A DNA stretch of 64,000 nt. Source: Isosphaeraceae bacterium (GTDB lineage: Bacteria > Planctomycetota > Planctomycetia > Isosphaerales > Isosphaeraceae). The stretch spans positions 1,984,001 through 2,048,000 of the forward strand of contig BPJS01000001.1 of the NCBI GenBank assembly GCA_026004735.1, given 5' to 3'. The notes beneath the pieces were generated by a model that was given only the letters and a program-made list of their open reading frames with translations, was not told where the DNA came from and made no database searches. Below, one piece after another: positions 34,305 through 43,375 of the stretch; the first letter of the stretch is position 1, and the number at the start of each line of letters is the position of its first letter. Position numbers and translations under genes: made by a program.

Positions 34305-35669
34305 TCAGGGACCTGATGGGTCTTCGATGACGAAGGTCCACTCCGAGACGCCGCGGATCGGGTTGAAGAGGTGCACGACCTGAGGCGGTGGGGCGTTGGC
34401 TGGCAGATCGAGGGTGGCGATCATGCGAAATCCCTGGGCCACGGGAACGATCCGCCGAGCCAGGTCGAAGCGAACCGGTTCGCCCTCAGCCCCGATCAGC
34501 TCAAATTGGCGCATCGGCCGGTCGAGGATCTGACTGAGCAGATCGAACTGCTGCCGGCCGAACCGGCGGCGAGCCAGGAAATCGGCGAAGTCGTCGGGCT
34601 GGATCGTCACGTCGAGTGCCCAACCGGGGACACCAGGAGGTCGGTCGATCCGAAGCGAGGAGATCAGCGCGTCATCGAGCCGGACCGGCTGCGTCAGGAT
34701 GGCCGAGTCGGCGGTCGATTCCAGCGGGATCACGACGGGTTCCTCGCGACGGGTCTCGGCTTCGAGCGTGACCCGAAAGACGAGGCGTTTGGGGTGGGTG
34801 CCGCGAATCGGCCGGAGGCGGATGGCCCGGCTGGCTGTGGCGGCAAACGAGTTGGTCGCGCCGGGGCGTAGCTCAGGCTCGGCGGTCTCGGCCTCGACGT
34901 GAGTGATTCGGCCGGCCGAATCGGTGGCCGCCAGGACGCGGATCGGCTCGATCAGGCGGAAGCGGAGTCGCGGCTCGGAGAGCAGGTCGACGCGGAGGAT
35001 CAGATCCCGGCTGGAACGGGCCGGCTGAGACAAGCGCGACCGGGGAAGATCGGGGTCAGCGGCAAAGCCAACCTCCCGGAGCACAAGCCGGTAAGGGCCT
35101 TGGATCGCGTCGGGCGGCATGGGCTGGCGGGCTGACAGGCGCCAAATCGTCTCCGCGGGAGTGGTGACGCGGCGTGGGTCGGACTCCAGCGTCCAGTCGG
35201 CGTCGAGCTCGAGGGCGTCAAGGACCTCCCAGAACGTGGGCGCAGGCTCGAAGGTCGCGGGCAGCGGTGCCAGGACCGCGTTTTGCATCCGGAACCGAAC
35301 CCCGGTGGCCTGCTCCAGAAGTCGGACCGCATCATCTCGCCGGGTGATCGACTCAAGCCCTTCGATGCGCATCGGCTCGAGGAGCGAGCGGGCTTCGAGC
35401 ATCTCAAGGACTTCTTCGGCTCGCCAACGGACCTCCGGGTCGCTTGATTGACGAGCCGCGCGGAGCCGTGCCAGTGCCTCGGCCCCCCCCTCGCGGAGCG
35501 TGGCTGAGGCCGCCTCCCGCTCCGCGTAGCGTGGTGCGCCGAGGTCTTGGGCTCCGAGCGTGGCCCGATCCGGGCCGGCTAGGCCAAGCGCGGCGACGAG
35601 GGCCAGACGCCAGCAGTAGCCGAGTGCTGACCCACGCTCGAGCGCCAGGGGTTCCCGATCGTTGCCCAT
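34305..35669 (-). CDS. Secreted HEAT/STN-like protein, paralog B
   Basis: A 454-residue protein with a hydrophobic signal region near residues 16-35. An Ala/Arg/Glu-rich two-helix repeat follows (YAEREAASATLREGG, then SSDPEVRWRAEEVLEMLEARSLLEP), the HEAT-like unit common at the start of planctomycete secreted proteins. The remainder is beta-rich and unfamiliar. ATG 35669 has AAGGA nine bases upstream; the frame further upstream lies inside the preceding gene. It is a clear but diverged paralog of the gene 40 bases upstream (shared EAR(S/T)LVEP-type end of the repeat unit). I cannot give a function; a periplasmic structural or binding role is conceivable. Confidence 0.7.
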   Translation of the reverse strand: MGNDREPLALERGSALGYCWRLALVAALGLAGPDRATLGAQDLGAPRYAEREAASATLREGGAEALARLRAARQSSDPEVRWRAEEVLEMLEARSLLEPMRIEGLESITRRDDAVRLLEQATGVRFRMQNAVLAPLPATFEPAPTFWEVLDALELDADWTLESDPRRVTTPAETIWRLSARQPMPPDAIQGPYRLVLREVGFAADPDLPRSRLSQPARSSRDLILRVDLLSEPRLRFRLIEPIRVLAATDSAGRITHVEAETAEPELRPGATNSFAATASRAIRLRPIRGTHPKRLVFRVTLEAETRREEPVVIPLESTADSAILTQPVRLDDALISSLRIDRPPGVPGWALDVTIQPDDFADFLARRRFGRQQFDLLSQILDRPMRQFELIGAEGEPVRFDLARRIVPVAQGFRMIATLDLPANAPPPQVVHLFNPIRGVSEWTFVIEDPSGP

Positions 35670-35709
35670 GGGTTGGTCCTTGAATGGGGCGGTTCGGCCG
35701 GGGCACGCG

Positions 35710-37113
35710 TCAGGGCAACGGAATATCGCGCAGATGGATGGGAACGACCGTCTCGCCGCGGATCTGTTCGTAAATGCGCAACGCGGCCGGCGACGCGCCG
35801 GCCTCGCCGGCCAGGACGCGGATCGTGAGCCGCAAACCATCTGGCGCGGGTTCCTGGGCGATCGGCTGCCATTGGGAGAGGAGCCGCCCCTGGCTGTCGA
35901 CAAACTCGACCGGGCCTCCCGAAGTCCCCGGGTTATTGCGAAATGCCTGAAATTCCGGGCTTCCGAAGGGGAGACCCTGGAGCGTGGATTCGTCGTCGCG
36001 GCGGAAGCGAACGGTCAGCTCGATCAAGGTCGCCGCATTCATCGGTTCCGGGCGAACATCGTGGATGGTCAGGGTGACGTGAGGATCCTCGAAAGTCTTT
36101 CCTTTGGCCTCGCGAAGCCCGATCTCGAAAGGCTGGTCGCGCCGGGCTGAGATGAGAACGGGAACCTCGGCGCGGAGTTCGCGGATCAGTCGGCCGGGAT
36201 CGTCGGGAAGGACCAGGGGAATCGTGACGACAAAGACGGAAACACCTGGGCCGAATCCTGCTTGAACGATTTGCCGGGGGTTGTCTGGGTCGGCAGCTTC
36301 GGGCTTGAGTGAACGGCCCTGCTCGTCGCGTGCTTCGAGCACGACGCAGGAACCGGCCTGAGAGATCGAAAGGCGTGGCTCGGCCTGAATCTGGACCGAG
36401 AGGCTGAAGGCCTCGGTCGTTTGTCCGGGGGCCGAATCGTTGGGCCGCGTCAGCAGACGGGCTTGGGCGCGATTCAAGTGAGGGAATGGTCCCCCGCCAA
36501 AGCTGCGGTACGTGAATGACCGGTCCCGGTGGTGGGAGACGTGGAAGGCCGTGAACCGAAACGGCCCGGAGACAAACGATGGGGCCGGGGGGCCGGTTCG
36601 CGGTAGCAGTTGGACGATCGGCAGCGACGAGGACCGCCCCGTGCTGGCCAGAGCGACCGGCTGGCCGAGGACATCCAGTTCGGCAGCTTCGCAGAGCCGC
36701 TCGACGGCCGTCCAGAAGGGGACCGGCTGAGGTGCCTCGAGCGTGATTCGCCGCTGCGCAGCCTGGTTGGCGTTGGCCAAGGGCGACTGAAGCTGAACCC
36801 GGGCCCGCTCACCCAGCGCCTCCAACACTTCGGTAAGCGGGCGGTCAACAAAGTCGAGCCGGACCTGCGTCGGTTCGACGAGGGTTCGCGCCTCAATCCT
36901 CTGAATCAAATCCAGCGCCCGGGCGCGAACTTCGGCGTCCGGACTGTCGGCAGCCGACCTCAGGGCGGCCAGGGCGGCCGATCCCATCCGGTCAAGCTGT
37001 TCGTAGGCGGCTTCACGATCCGAGAACCGGGTGGCTCCCAGACGTCGAACCAGTTCGGCCGCATCCCCTTGAACCACAATCAGGGAGACCCAAAGCCAGG
37101 CGAGGGCATGCAT
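35710..37113 (-). CDS. Secreted HEAT/STN-like protein, paralog A
   Basis: A 467-residue exported protein with a short signal segment (WLWVSLIVVQGDA). The repeat unit RFSDREAAYEQLDRMG and SPDAEVRARALDLIQRIEARTLVEP is followed by VDRPLTEVLEALGERARVQLQ, which resembles the STN/secretin-type short domain. The rest is beta-rich without a named family. ATG 37113 is the first start that gives a signal peptide; an in-frame start at 37221 would place the signal internally. It is first of a tandem pair and 129 bases downstream of the comM-like gene. Function unknown; duplicated tandem copies suggest heteromeric or adaptive surface roles, which is inference. Confidence 0.7.
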   Translation of the reverse strand: MHALAWLWVSLIVVQGDAAELVRRLGATRFSDREAAYEQLDRMGSAALAALRSAADSPDAEVRARALDLIQRIEARTLVEPTQVRLDFVDRPLTEVLEALGERARVQLQSPLANANQAAQRRITLEAPQPVPFWTAVERLCEAAELDVLGQPVALASTGRSSSLPIVQLLPRTGPPAPSFVSGPFRFTAFHVSHHRDRSFTYRSFGGGPFPHLNRAQARLLTRPNDSAPGQTTEAFSLSVQIQAEPRLSISQAGSCVVLEARDEQGRSLKPEAADPDNPRQIVQAGFGPGVSVFVVTIPLVLPDDPGRLIRELRAEVPVLISARRDQPFEIGLREAKGKTFEDPHVTLTIHDVRPEPMNAATLIELTVRFRRDDESTLQGLPFGSPEFQAFRNNPGTSGGPVEFVDSQGRLLSQWQPIAQEPAPDGLRLTIRVLAGEAGASPAALRIYEQIRGETVVPIHLRDIPLP

Positions 37114-37242
37114 TGAGGGTTCCCGGCAGAGCCGACGCAACCATTCGGGCAGGCGGCGACGCGACGTCGACCAAACAATATTATCCTGACCCTTGGTCGC
37201 ACCGGATTCAAGAGCGGGCACATCGGCTACCCGGCGAGACCT

Positions 37243-38778
37243 TTAAGCGAAATAGCTGCGGTCGAGGGTCCGATAGCCGACGGCCTCGGCCAGATGGTGG
37301 GGCTGGATGTCGGGCGAGCCGTCGAGGTCGGCGATCGTGCGAGCCACCCGAAGTACGCGGTCGTGGGCGCGGGCCGACAGACCGAGTTCCTCCATCGCGC
37401 CTTTGAGGAGGCTGGCAGCCTCCGGCTTGAGCGGGCAATGCTTGCGGATGAGCCGAGGTGTCATCCGGCCGTTGGTGAGGGGACCGCGGCTGCCGAACCG
37501 CTCGGCCTGGCGTGCGCGGGCCTCGAGAACCTGGGCACGAAGCGTCTCGGATGAGGGTCCGGACGGCGCCTCCGAGAGTTGCGTAAAGGGGACGGCGGGA
37601 ACCTCGACATGCAGGTCGATCCGGTCCAGCAGCGGGCCACTGATTTTAGAAAGATAGCGTTCGACTTGGGGCGGGCTGCACGTACAGGCACGGCGTGGGT
37701 CCGAACGATAGCCGCAGGGGCATGGATTCATGGCTGCGACCAGAATGAACTCCGCCGGGAAGGTAACGCTGCGCAGTGCACGGCTGATCGTGACGGAACC
37801 TTCTTCGAGCGGTTGGCGGAGGACTTCCAATGTCTTGCGATTGAACTCCGGCAACTCGTCGAGGAACAAGACGCCCTTGTGCGCCAGGCTGATCTCGCCC
37901 GGCTGCGGGGTGGTCCCGCCGCCGACCAGGCCAGCGTCGCTGACCGAATGATGGGGCGAGCGGAAGGGTCGGGTGGCCATCAGCGCCTGACCGGCCGGCA
38001 GAAGGCCCATGGCGCTGTAGATTCGGGTCGTCTCCAGGCTCTCGCCCGGCGTCAGCGGGGGGAGGATCGTCGGGAGCCGACGAGCCAGAAGCGTCTTGCC
38101 GGTTCCCGGCGGCCCGATCATCAGCACGTTGTGGCCGCCCGCGGCGGCGATCAACAAGGCGCGTTTGGCGTAGTCCTGGCCCTTGACGTCGCTAAAGTCC
38201 TCTTCGACGTGACTGCACCGCGAGAAGACGTCGTCGAGGTCGACGCTCGTCGGCTCGAGGTCGAGCTGGCCGGTCAAAAAGCCGACTGCCTCCGCGAGGC
38301 TGCCGATCGGGTAAACATCGAGGTCCTCGACGACGGCCGCCTCCAGGGCGTTGGCGGTGGGAACAAGTAGACCTTTGCGGCCCTCGGCGGCGGCGGCCAG
38401 AGCCATGGCCAGGGCGCCCTTGATCGGGCGAGTCTCGCCGGTCAGGGCAAGCTCACCGACGACGGCGAGGTTTCCCAGGCGTTCCAGCTCGATCTGGCCA
38501 CTACCGACCAGGGTTCCCAGCGCGATCGGGAGGTCGAAGCCGTTGGCGTCCTTGCGCAAGTCGGCAGGCGCCAGGTTGATGACCAGCCGGTCGGTCGTGC
38601 GCCGAAAGCCCGAGTTGATGATTGCGCGTTCGACCCGGTGGGTACTCTCGCGAACGGCTGCCTCGGCCAGACCGACCAGAACCGTACTCGGTTGAGCGGC
38701 CGGGGAGACGTCGACCTCGACCTCAACGGGAGCCGCCTCGATCCCGATCAAGGTGTACGACGCCAGCTTGGCGAGCAT
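37243..38778 (-). CDS. comM: YifB/ComM-family AAA+ ATPase (Mg-chelatase-like)
   Basis: A 511-residue protein of the YifB/ComM family. The N-terminal Lon-protease-like beta/alpha domain (to about 180) precedes an AAA+ core: Walker A GPPGTGKT at 222-229, Walker B VLFLDELPEF, and FRSPHHSVSDAGLVGGG. The family zinc-like cluster is CPCGYRSDPRRACTC, followed by the C-terminal helical region ending YRTLDRS. In naturally competent bacteria ComM is a branch-migration helicase that aids integration of transformed DNA. ATG 38778 matches the family opening (ML..ASYTLIGIEA); a start at 38817 is in frame. It is divergent from the regulator gene across 169 bases. Confidence 0.93.
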   Translation of the reverse strand: MLAKLASYTLIGIEAAPVEVEVDVSPAAQPSTVLVGLAEAAVRESTHRVERAIINSGFRRTTDRLVINLAPADLRKDANGFDLPIALGTLVGSGQIELERLGNLAVVGELALTGETRPIKGALAMALAAAAEGRKGLLVPTANALEAAVVEDLDVYPIGSLAEAVGFLTGQLDLEPTSVDLDDVFSRCSHVEEDFSDVKGQDYAKRALLIAAAGGHNVLMIGPPGTGKTLLARRLPTILPPLTPGESLETTRIYSAMGLLPAGQALMATRPFRSPHHSVSDAGLVGGGTTPQPGEISLAHKGVLFLDELPEFNRKTLEVLRQPLEEGSVTISRALRSVTFPAEFILVAAMNPCPCGYRSDPRRACTCSPPQVERYLSKISGPLLDRIDLHVEVPAVPFTQLSEAPSGPSSETLRAQVLEARARQAERFGSRGPLTNGRMTPRLIRKHCPLKPEAASLLKGAMEELGLSARAHDRVLRVARTIADLDGSPDIQPHHLAEAVGYRTLDRSYFA

Positions 38779-38947
38779 CGCAGGGATGACTCCCGGGTCG
38801 GATCGCCCGGCGGGCATGCCGCAGCTTGAACAGGGCTGATTGTGGGTTGTCGGTCGCGGTTGGTCAAGCGATCGGCCCGGCTAGACCACCTCCGGTAGAA
38901 TCGGACACGGATTCGTTTCTTTCCCGCCCTTTCCCGGGACGCGTGCC

Positions 38948-40768
38948 ATGCCGTGGATCACGAGCGTGATGCTGGTCGACGACGAGCCAAGCGTCCTCGA
39001 ATCGCTGATTCCGAGCATGCCCCACGAGTTGGGAGCCGCGCTGGCGCGGTCGCGGGCCGCCAAACTCCTGACCGGGGAAGGGGGGTGGCGTCGCGGCCAG
39101 CCGCTGGGCGTCCGGGTTGTGACCCACGGCTACGAAAGCCAGCGCGTCCGCCACTACCATCAGCCCACGCCTCACCAGGTGACGCTCCACTTGGTCCGCG
39201 ATCCCGACGGGCAGTTTCAGACGGTCCGCTCACTGCTCAACCGGCATCTGTTTGCGGCGGTGATCTCGGACCTGAGGTTTGCCAACCACGGACCGGGCGC
39301 GCGGGCCGGTCGATTCCTCGTCGAAGAACTCGAACGAATCCAGCCCGAGACCCGAGGAATCCTCTACTCGGCCTACCCGGCGCCGGCCGGTTTTCCCGCG
39401 AACCGGTTCGTTCGCAAGGGCCCGGACGGCGATGGGCCGGGCCTGGTGCCGACGGTCGTCGCGGCGATCGAGGAGCATCTGTCACTGCCCGAGGTCGAAG
39501 CGCTGGCACGCGCTGTGCTGTCCGAGGGCTTGATTTATCAGTCCGAGGCGTTCGGAGCGGTGCTGACCCAGTGCTACGCCTTGGGCCGGCTCGTCGGCCA
39601 GGATCTGGAGATCCGGGGCAACAGCCGATCGCGCCGGCCGTTGCCGATCGTCCTGCTCGACGGCGAAAGCGGCACCGGCAAACGGGGCCTGGCCGCGGTC
39701 ATTCACGCCGTCTCACATCGCCGGAGCCAGCCACTGGTGATCGCATCTTGCAACGACCTGACGCATGAGACGTTGCTGCGGAGCATTCTGTTTGGCCACC
39801 GCCGCGGCGCGTTTACCGACGCGCGGGAGGATCGGGTCGGGTTGGTGGCGACGGCCGGGCGGGGGGTTCTGGTCCTCGACGATTTCCATCGTTTGCCGGC
39901 ATCGTGTACTCCGATTTTGCACTCATTCTTGGAGGATGGGCAGTACAGCCGGGTCGGCGAGGAAGAGGTCCGCCGGCAAGCGGAATGTCTGGTGGTGGCC
40001 ACGGTGGAGACCCAGCCCTGGCGCGAGCGGCGCCGCTCTGGCGAGCTTTCGATGGCCTTCTTGGCCCGGGTCGAGCGGTTTCCGATCTTCATTCCCCCGC
40101 TCCGGGAGCGGTCCGAGGATATCGAGGTCCAGGCCCGGCACCTGGTCGAGACCCTAGCGGCCGAGCTCCGCGCTGACCTCGAGCTGGACGCCGATGCGCT
40201 GGCTCGACTTCGGGTTCAGCCGTTTGCCGAGAGCAACAGCCGCGAGCTGCGCAACGCCTTGGAAAACGCCGTCTATCGCAACCATAAGCAGACCGACGTG
40301 ATCGGCTGGGAGCACCTGGCGCCGTGGCTTGACGATCAGCCGGCGCAGAACCAACCCACAGTGTCGCGCCCAGCGCTCGCGGCGACGGCAGGGCCGGCCG
40401 CCTCAGACAGCCTCGCGCCGCCGCGCAATGCCTGGCAGGAGCGGCTCGTAGCACTGGCTTCGAGCACGCTGGCCCGCGGCACTGGGATCGACGAGCCACA
40501 GGCCCGCGCGATCGTCGAGCGCCTCTTCCGCGAAGAGATGCCGGTCGTCTGGGCCCGGGTCGAGGCAGCCCGTCAGGCTGCCGGCGACCCACTGATCCCG
40601 ATGCCGATCTGGGAAGATTTGTGGCGGTGCTTTGCGGTCTACTTTCTCGGTGGGCCGACACCGGCCGAGCGGGTGCTCGGCATTCCGGCTAACACGCTCC
40701 GACAGTGGATCAACGATCGGGAGGCCCGCCGCGGGGCTTCCAAGGAGGGATCGTCCAAGATGCCGTAA
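38948..40768 (+). CDS. Response-regulator/AAA+ sigma-54-activator-like protein with altered motifs
   Basis: A 606-residue regulator. The N-terminus resembles a receiver: acidic pair D11-D12 in LVDDEPSVL, a phosphoacceptor-like D108 in VISDLRF and K157 in FVRKG. Between the first helix and the D108 strand there is an extra stretch of about 50-60 residues. The AAA+ part has Walker A GESGTGKR (239-246) and Walker B LVLDDF, but the sigma-54 contact loop GAFTGA reads GAFTDA (287-292). The C-terminus contains an HTH-like helix pair (RVLGIPANTLRQWIND). It may be a divergent activator that uses sigma-54 weakly or not at all. It is divergent from comM and ends four bases from the convergent cysK. The target is unknown. 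Confidence 0.78.
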   Translation: MPWITSVMLVDDEPSVLESLIPSMPHELGAALARSRAAKLLTGEGGWRRGQPLGVRVVTHGYESQRVRHYHQPTPHQVTLHLVRDPDGQFQTVRSLLNRHLFAAVISDLRFANHGPGARAGRFLVEELERIQPETRGILYSAYPAPAGFPANRFVRKGPDGDGPGLVPTVVAAIEEHLSLPEVEALARAVLSEGLIYQSEAFGAVLTQCYALGRLVGQDLEIRGNSRSRRPLPIVLLDGESGTGKRGLAAVIHAVSHRRSQPLVIASCNDLTHETLLRSILFGHRRGAFTDAREDRVGLVATAGRGVLVLDDFHRLPASCTPILHSFLEDGQYSRVGEEEVRRQAECLVVATVETQPWRERRRSGELSMAFLARVERFPIFIPPLRERSEDIEVQARHLVETLAAELRADLELDADALARLRVQPFAESNSRELRNALENAVYRNHKQTDVIGWEHLAPWLDDQPAQNQPTVSRPALAATAGPAASDSLAPPRNAWQERLVALASSTLARGTGIDEPQARAIVERLFREEMPVVWARVEAARQAAGDPLIPMPIWEDLWRCFAVYFLGGPTPAERVLGIPANTLRQWINDREARRGASKEGSSKMP

Positions 40769-40772
40769 AGGA

Positions 40773-41750
40773 TCACTCGGGGTAGAGTTGGGTCGAGAGG
40801 TAGCGTTCGCCGAGGTCGGGCAGGACGACGACGACGAGCTTACCGGCGTTTTCCGGACGGCGGGCAACCTGGATGGCCGCCGTTGCCGCCGCGCCGCACG
40901 AGATGCCGCAGAGCATCCCTTCTTCCTTGGCCAGGCGGCGGGCCATTTCGAAGGCCTCTTCGTCGCGGACCGGGATCACTTCGTCGATGATCTCGAGATT
41001 GAGGACCTCGGGAATGAAGCCGGCGCCGATTCCTTGGATCGCGTGGCGACCGGGGCGAAGCGGCTCGCCGGCCCGCTTCTGGGAAATGACCGGGGAGTTG
41101 GCCGGCTCGACGGCGACGACCTGAAGCCCAGGCTTGCGGGCTTTGAGCACCTCGCCGCAGCCGGTGATCGTACCTCCGGTCCCGACGCCGCAGACCAGGA
41201 TGTCGACCTGACCGTCAGTATCGTTCCAGATCTCCTCGGCGGTCGTCCGGCGATGGATTTCGGGGTTGGCCGGGTTGCGGAATTGCTGGGGCATGAAGGC
41301 GCCGGGGGTCGAGCGGACGATCTCCTCGGCCCGCCGCACGGCGCCGGGCATGCCTTCGGAGGCCGGGGTCAGAACGATTTCGGCGCCGAAGGCCTTGAGC
41401 AGCCGGCGACGCTCCAAGCTCATGCTCTCGGGCATCGTGACCATCAGGCGGTAGCCCCGAGCGGCGCAAGTGAACGCCAGGCCGATGCCGGTATTACCGC
41501 TTGTCGGCTCGATAATCAGTGAGTCGGGTCCGATTTTGCCGTCGCGTTCCGCCTGGTCGATCATCGCCACGGCGATGCGATCCTTAACCGACCAGAGGGG
41601 ATTGAAGTTTTCCAACTTGGCGACCACCGTGGCCGGGCAGCCGGCCGAGACCCGCCGGAGCCGGATCAGCGGGGTGTTGCCGACGCACTGAGTGATGTCG
41701 TCGTAGATACGGCCACGGGTGAAGGTGGTAGGGGATGTGTCGGTCGCCAT
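40773..41750 (-). CDS. cysK: Cysteine synthase (O-acetylserine sulfhydrylase)
   Basis: A 325-residue fold-type II PLP enzyme that makes cysteine from O-acetylserine and sulfide. The PLP lysine is K56 in NPLWSVKDR. The substrate loop TSGNTG and the phosphate-binding glycine loop GVGTGGT are present, with QGIGAGF and GISCGAA near the C-terminus. ATG 41750 is chosen because GGAG lies ten bases upstream and the protein then opens with the usual [12 protein letters not shown]; the frame extending to 41990 has no family character. Some members of this family also bind serine acetyltransferase; no cysE is visible. It is divergent from hemQ. Confidence 0.93.
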   Translation of the reverse strand: MATDTSPTTFTRGRIYDDITQCVGNTPLIRLRRVSAGCPATVVAKLENFNPLWSVKDRIAVAMIDQAERDGKIGPDSLIIEPTSGNTGIGLAFTCAARGYRLMVTMPESMSLERRRLLKAFGAEIVLTPASEGMPGAVRRAEEIVRSTPGAFMPQQFRNPANPEIHRRTTAEEIWNDTDGQVDILVCGVGTGGTITGCGEVLKARKPGLQVVAVEPANSPVISQKRAGEPLRPGRHAIQGIGAGFIPEVLNLEIIDEVIPVRDEEAFEMARRLAKEEGMLCGISCGAAATAAIQVARRPENAGKLVVVVLPDLGERYLSTQLYPE

Positions 41751-41950
41751 GAGGGTGAACTCCAGACCTCCTCTGAGCATCTGAGCGTTGTCCGGCTTGC
41801 GTGTCTTATTCTTTCCGGGATGACGCCGGTTGGGAAGGCCGAAGCTGAGGCCAGGCAAGCGGTGGTCGCTTGCCGCGGCGGACCGGTCGGGCTTAGCCTG
41901 AAGCAAAGCGGAACTATGGTCGTCGGTCGGTGGGAGGATCAGTGACGGCG

Positions 41951-42820
41951 ATGAGTTTAGAGACCTCTGCGAAGCCCCCTCAGAGTGCAACGGCTGCCGA
42001 CTCGATCGTGGAAGGACTCACGCCGGTCGCTGGGTGGCACTTCCTGCATCTGTATTACCGCTTGGACCGGGCCGCGTTGGCGACGATGCCGGTCAGCGAG
42101 CGGCGGGCGGCGGCCACGGATTTGGCCACGGTCCTTTCCGGTTTGAAGGGAAACGCCGCCGAGGAAGCCCAGTGCTTCGCGGTCCCAGGCCATAAGGCAA
42201 ATTGGGGCGTCGTCATGGCCGGATCGGACCTGCGGGCGTTGCATGCGGCCCAGGTAGCCATCGAGGCCTCGGCCGCGGGTTCGTTTCTTGAGCCGGTGTA
42301 TTCGTTCTACTCGATTACTGAAATCTCCGAATACGTGCCCGACGAAGCCGCGTACGCGGCTATCCTCCGGGACCGGGAGGGGATGGCCCCCGAGTCAACC
42401 TTGTTCCAGACTCGGGTCAAACAGTACGGCCAGCGGCTCGACGCGATGAACCGCCAGCGGCTCTACCCCGAGTTTCCCAACTGGCCCTGTCTGTGCTTCT
42501 ATCCGATGAACAAGATCCGCGTCGAGCCACACCAGAACTGGTACGCCACACCCTTTTCGGACCGGATGGCGATGATGACCGAGCACGGCAAGAGCGGCAT
42601 GAAGTTCGCCGGCAAGGTCAGCCAGGTGATTACGGCATCGACCGGTCTGGACGACTGGGAATGGGGTGTAACGCTCTGGGGCCGCAACCCGACGTATCTG
42701 AAGGAAATCGTCTATACGATGCGATTCGATCGGGCGTCGGCTCGGTACGCGGCCTTTGGGCCGTTTTACTTTGGTTATCTCCTGCCGCCGGAGGAACTGG
42801 TCGAAACTCTCAAGGTCTGA
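41951..42820 (+). CDS. hemQ: Coproheme decarboxylase HemQ (chlorite dismutase family)
   Basis: A 289-residue member of the chlorite dismutase-like family. The coproheme-decarboxylase pattern is present: Y184 in CFYPMNKIR (the reactive tyrosine), and the haem-ligand H212 in MTEHGKSG, 28 residues later. The hallmark [22 protein letters not shown] segment is complete, as is the closing FGPFYFGY. It would convert coproheme to protoheme in the coproporphyrin-dependent haem route. The start is either ATG 41951 or GTG 41942, which sits four bases after GGAGG; both are upstream of the domain. The zinc-ribbon gene follows 60 bases later on the same strand. Confidence 0.9.
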   Translation: MSLETSAKPPQSATAADSIVEGLTPVAGWHFLHLYYRLDRAALATMPVSERRAAATDLATVLSGLKGNAAEEAQCFAVPGHKANWGVVMAGSDLRALHAAQVAIEASAAGSFLEPVYSFYSITEISEYVPDEAAYAAILRDREGMAPESTLFQTRVKQYGQRLDAMNRQRLYPEFPNWPCLCFYPMNKIRVEPHQNWYATPFSDRMAMMTEHGKSGMKFAGKVSQVITASTGLDDWEWGVTLWGRNPTYLKEIVYTMRFDRASARYAAFGPFYFGYLLPPEELVETLKV

Positions 42821-42880
42821 CGCAACAGCGTCGGGGGTCGTTGAACGCCCGAACGCGAACGCCCCGGGGAGAATCGTTCG

Positions 42881-43324
42881 ATGTGGTCGTGCCCGAAGTG
42901 TAGCTCTGAGGTCGAGGATTCGTTCGAGGTCTGCTGGAATTGTGGAACCTCAAAGACCGGCGTTGAGGATCCGAATTTTGTGACGGCGGACGCCATGCCG
43001 CCGATCGTGGATCCACGTTACGACCCGGTCGCTCTGCCAGATCCAACGATCAAGGCACAGTGGGTAACCGTCCACGGCGAGCCCGAGGACGAGCTGGTCG
43101 TTTGCTACCAGGCAGGGAGTCTGCCCGAGGCCAAGTTCCTGGCCGACCAGCTCGTCGACCGGGGGATTCCCGCCATGGCGGATACGATCGACTTGCAGGA
43201 TGCACTCGGAGTCTGGGATGGCAATCCCCGGGTCTACTGTCGGGCCGGCGACCTGGAGCGAGCGCGGCCGTTTATCGAAGACTACGAGCGGCGACTTAAG
43301 AAGGAGTCGAACCCGGAGGCCTAG
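42881..43324 (+). CDS. Zinc-ribbon protein with DUF2007-like signal-transducing domain
   Basis: A 147-residue soluble protein. The N-terminus is a C4 zinc ribbon (C4, C7, C18, C21 in MWSCPKC and VCWNCGT). Residues from about 60 form a small alpha/beta domain like DUF2007, annotated in databases as a putative signal-transducing protein (VVCYQAGSLPEAKFLADQL...ARPFIEDYE). Function is unknown. It follows hemQ on the same strand by 60 bases and could be cotranscribed, hinting at a haem- or redox-related role that remains speculative. It is convergent with the WD40 gene. Confidence 0.75.
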   Translation: MWSCPKCSSEVEDSFEVCWNCGTSKTGVEDPNFVTADAMPPIVDPRYDPVALPDPTIKAQWVTVHGEPEDELVVCYQAGSLPEAKFLADQLVDRGIPAMADTIDLQDALGVWDGNPRVYCRAGDLERARPFIEDYERRLKKESNPEA

Positions 43325-43375
43325 CTCCGTCGGTCCGTCGCCTTCGTCACGACGCCGGGAGTCTCGACGGCACGC

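Noticed and set aside
41751-41990. Eighty-residue N-terminal extension of cysK
   Set aside because: CysK length and opening match the family from 41750, where a GGAG site is placed correctly; the extension runs into the promoter of hemQ.
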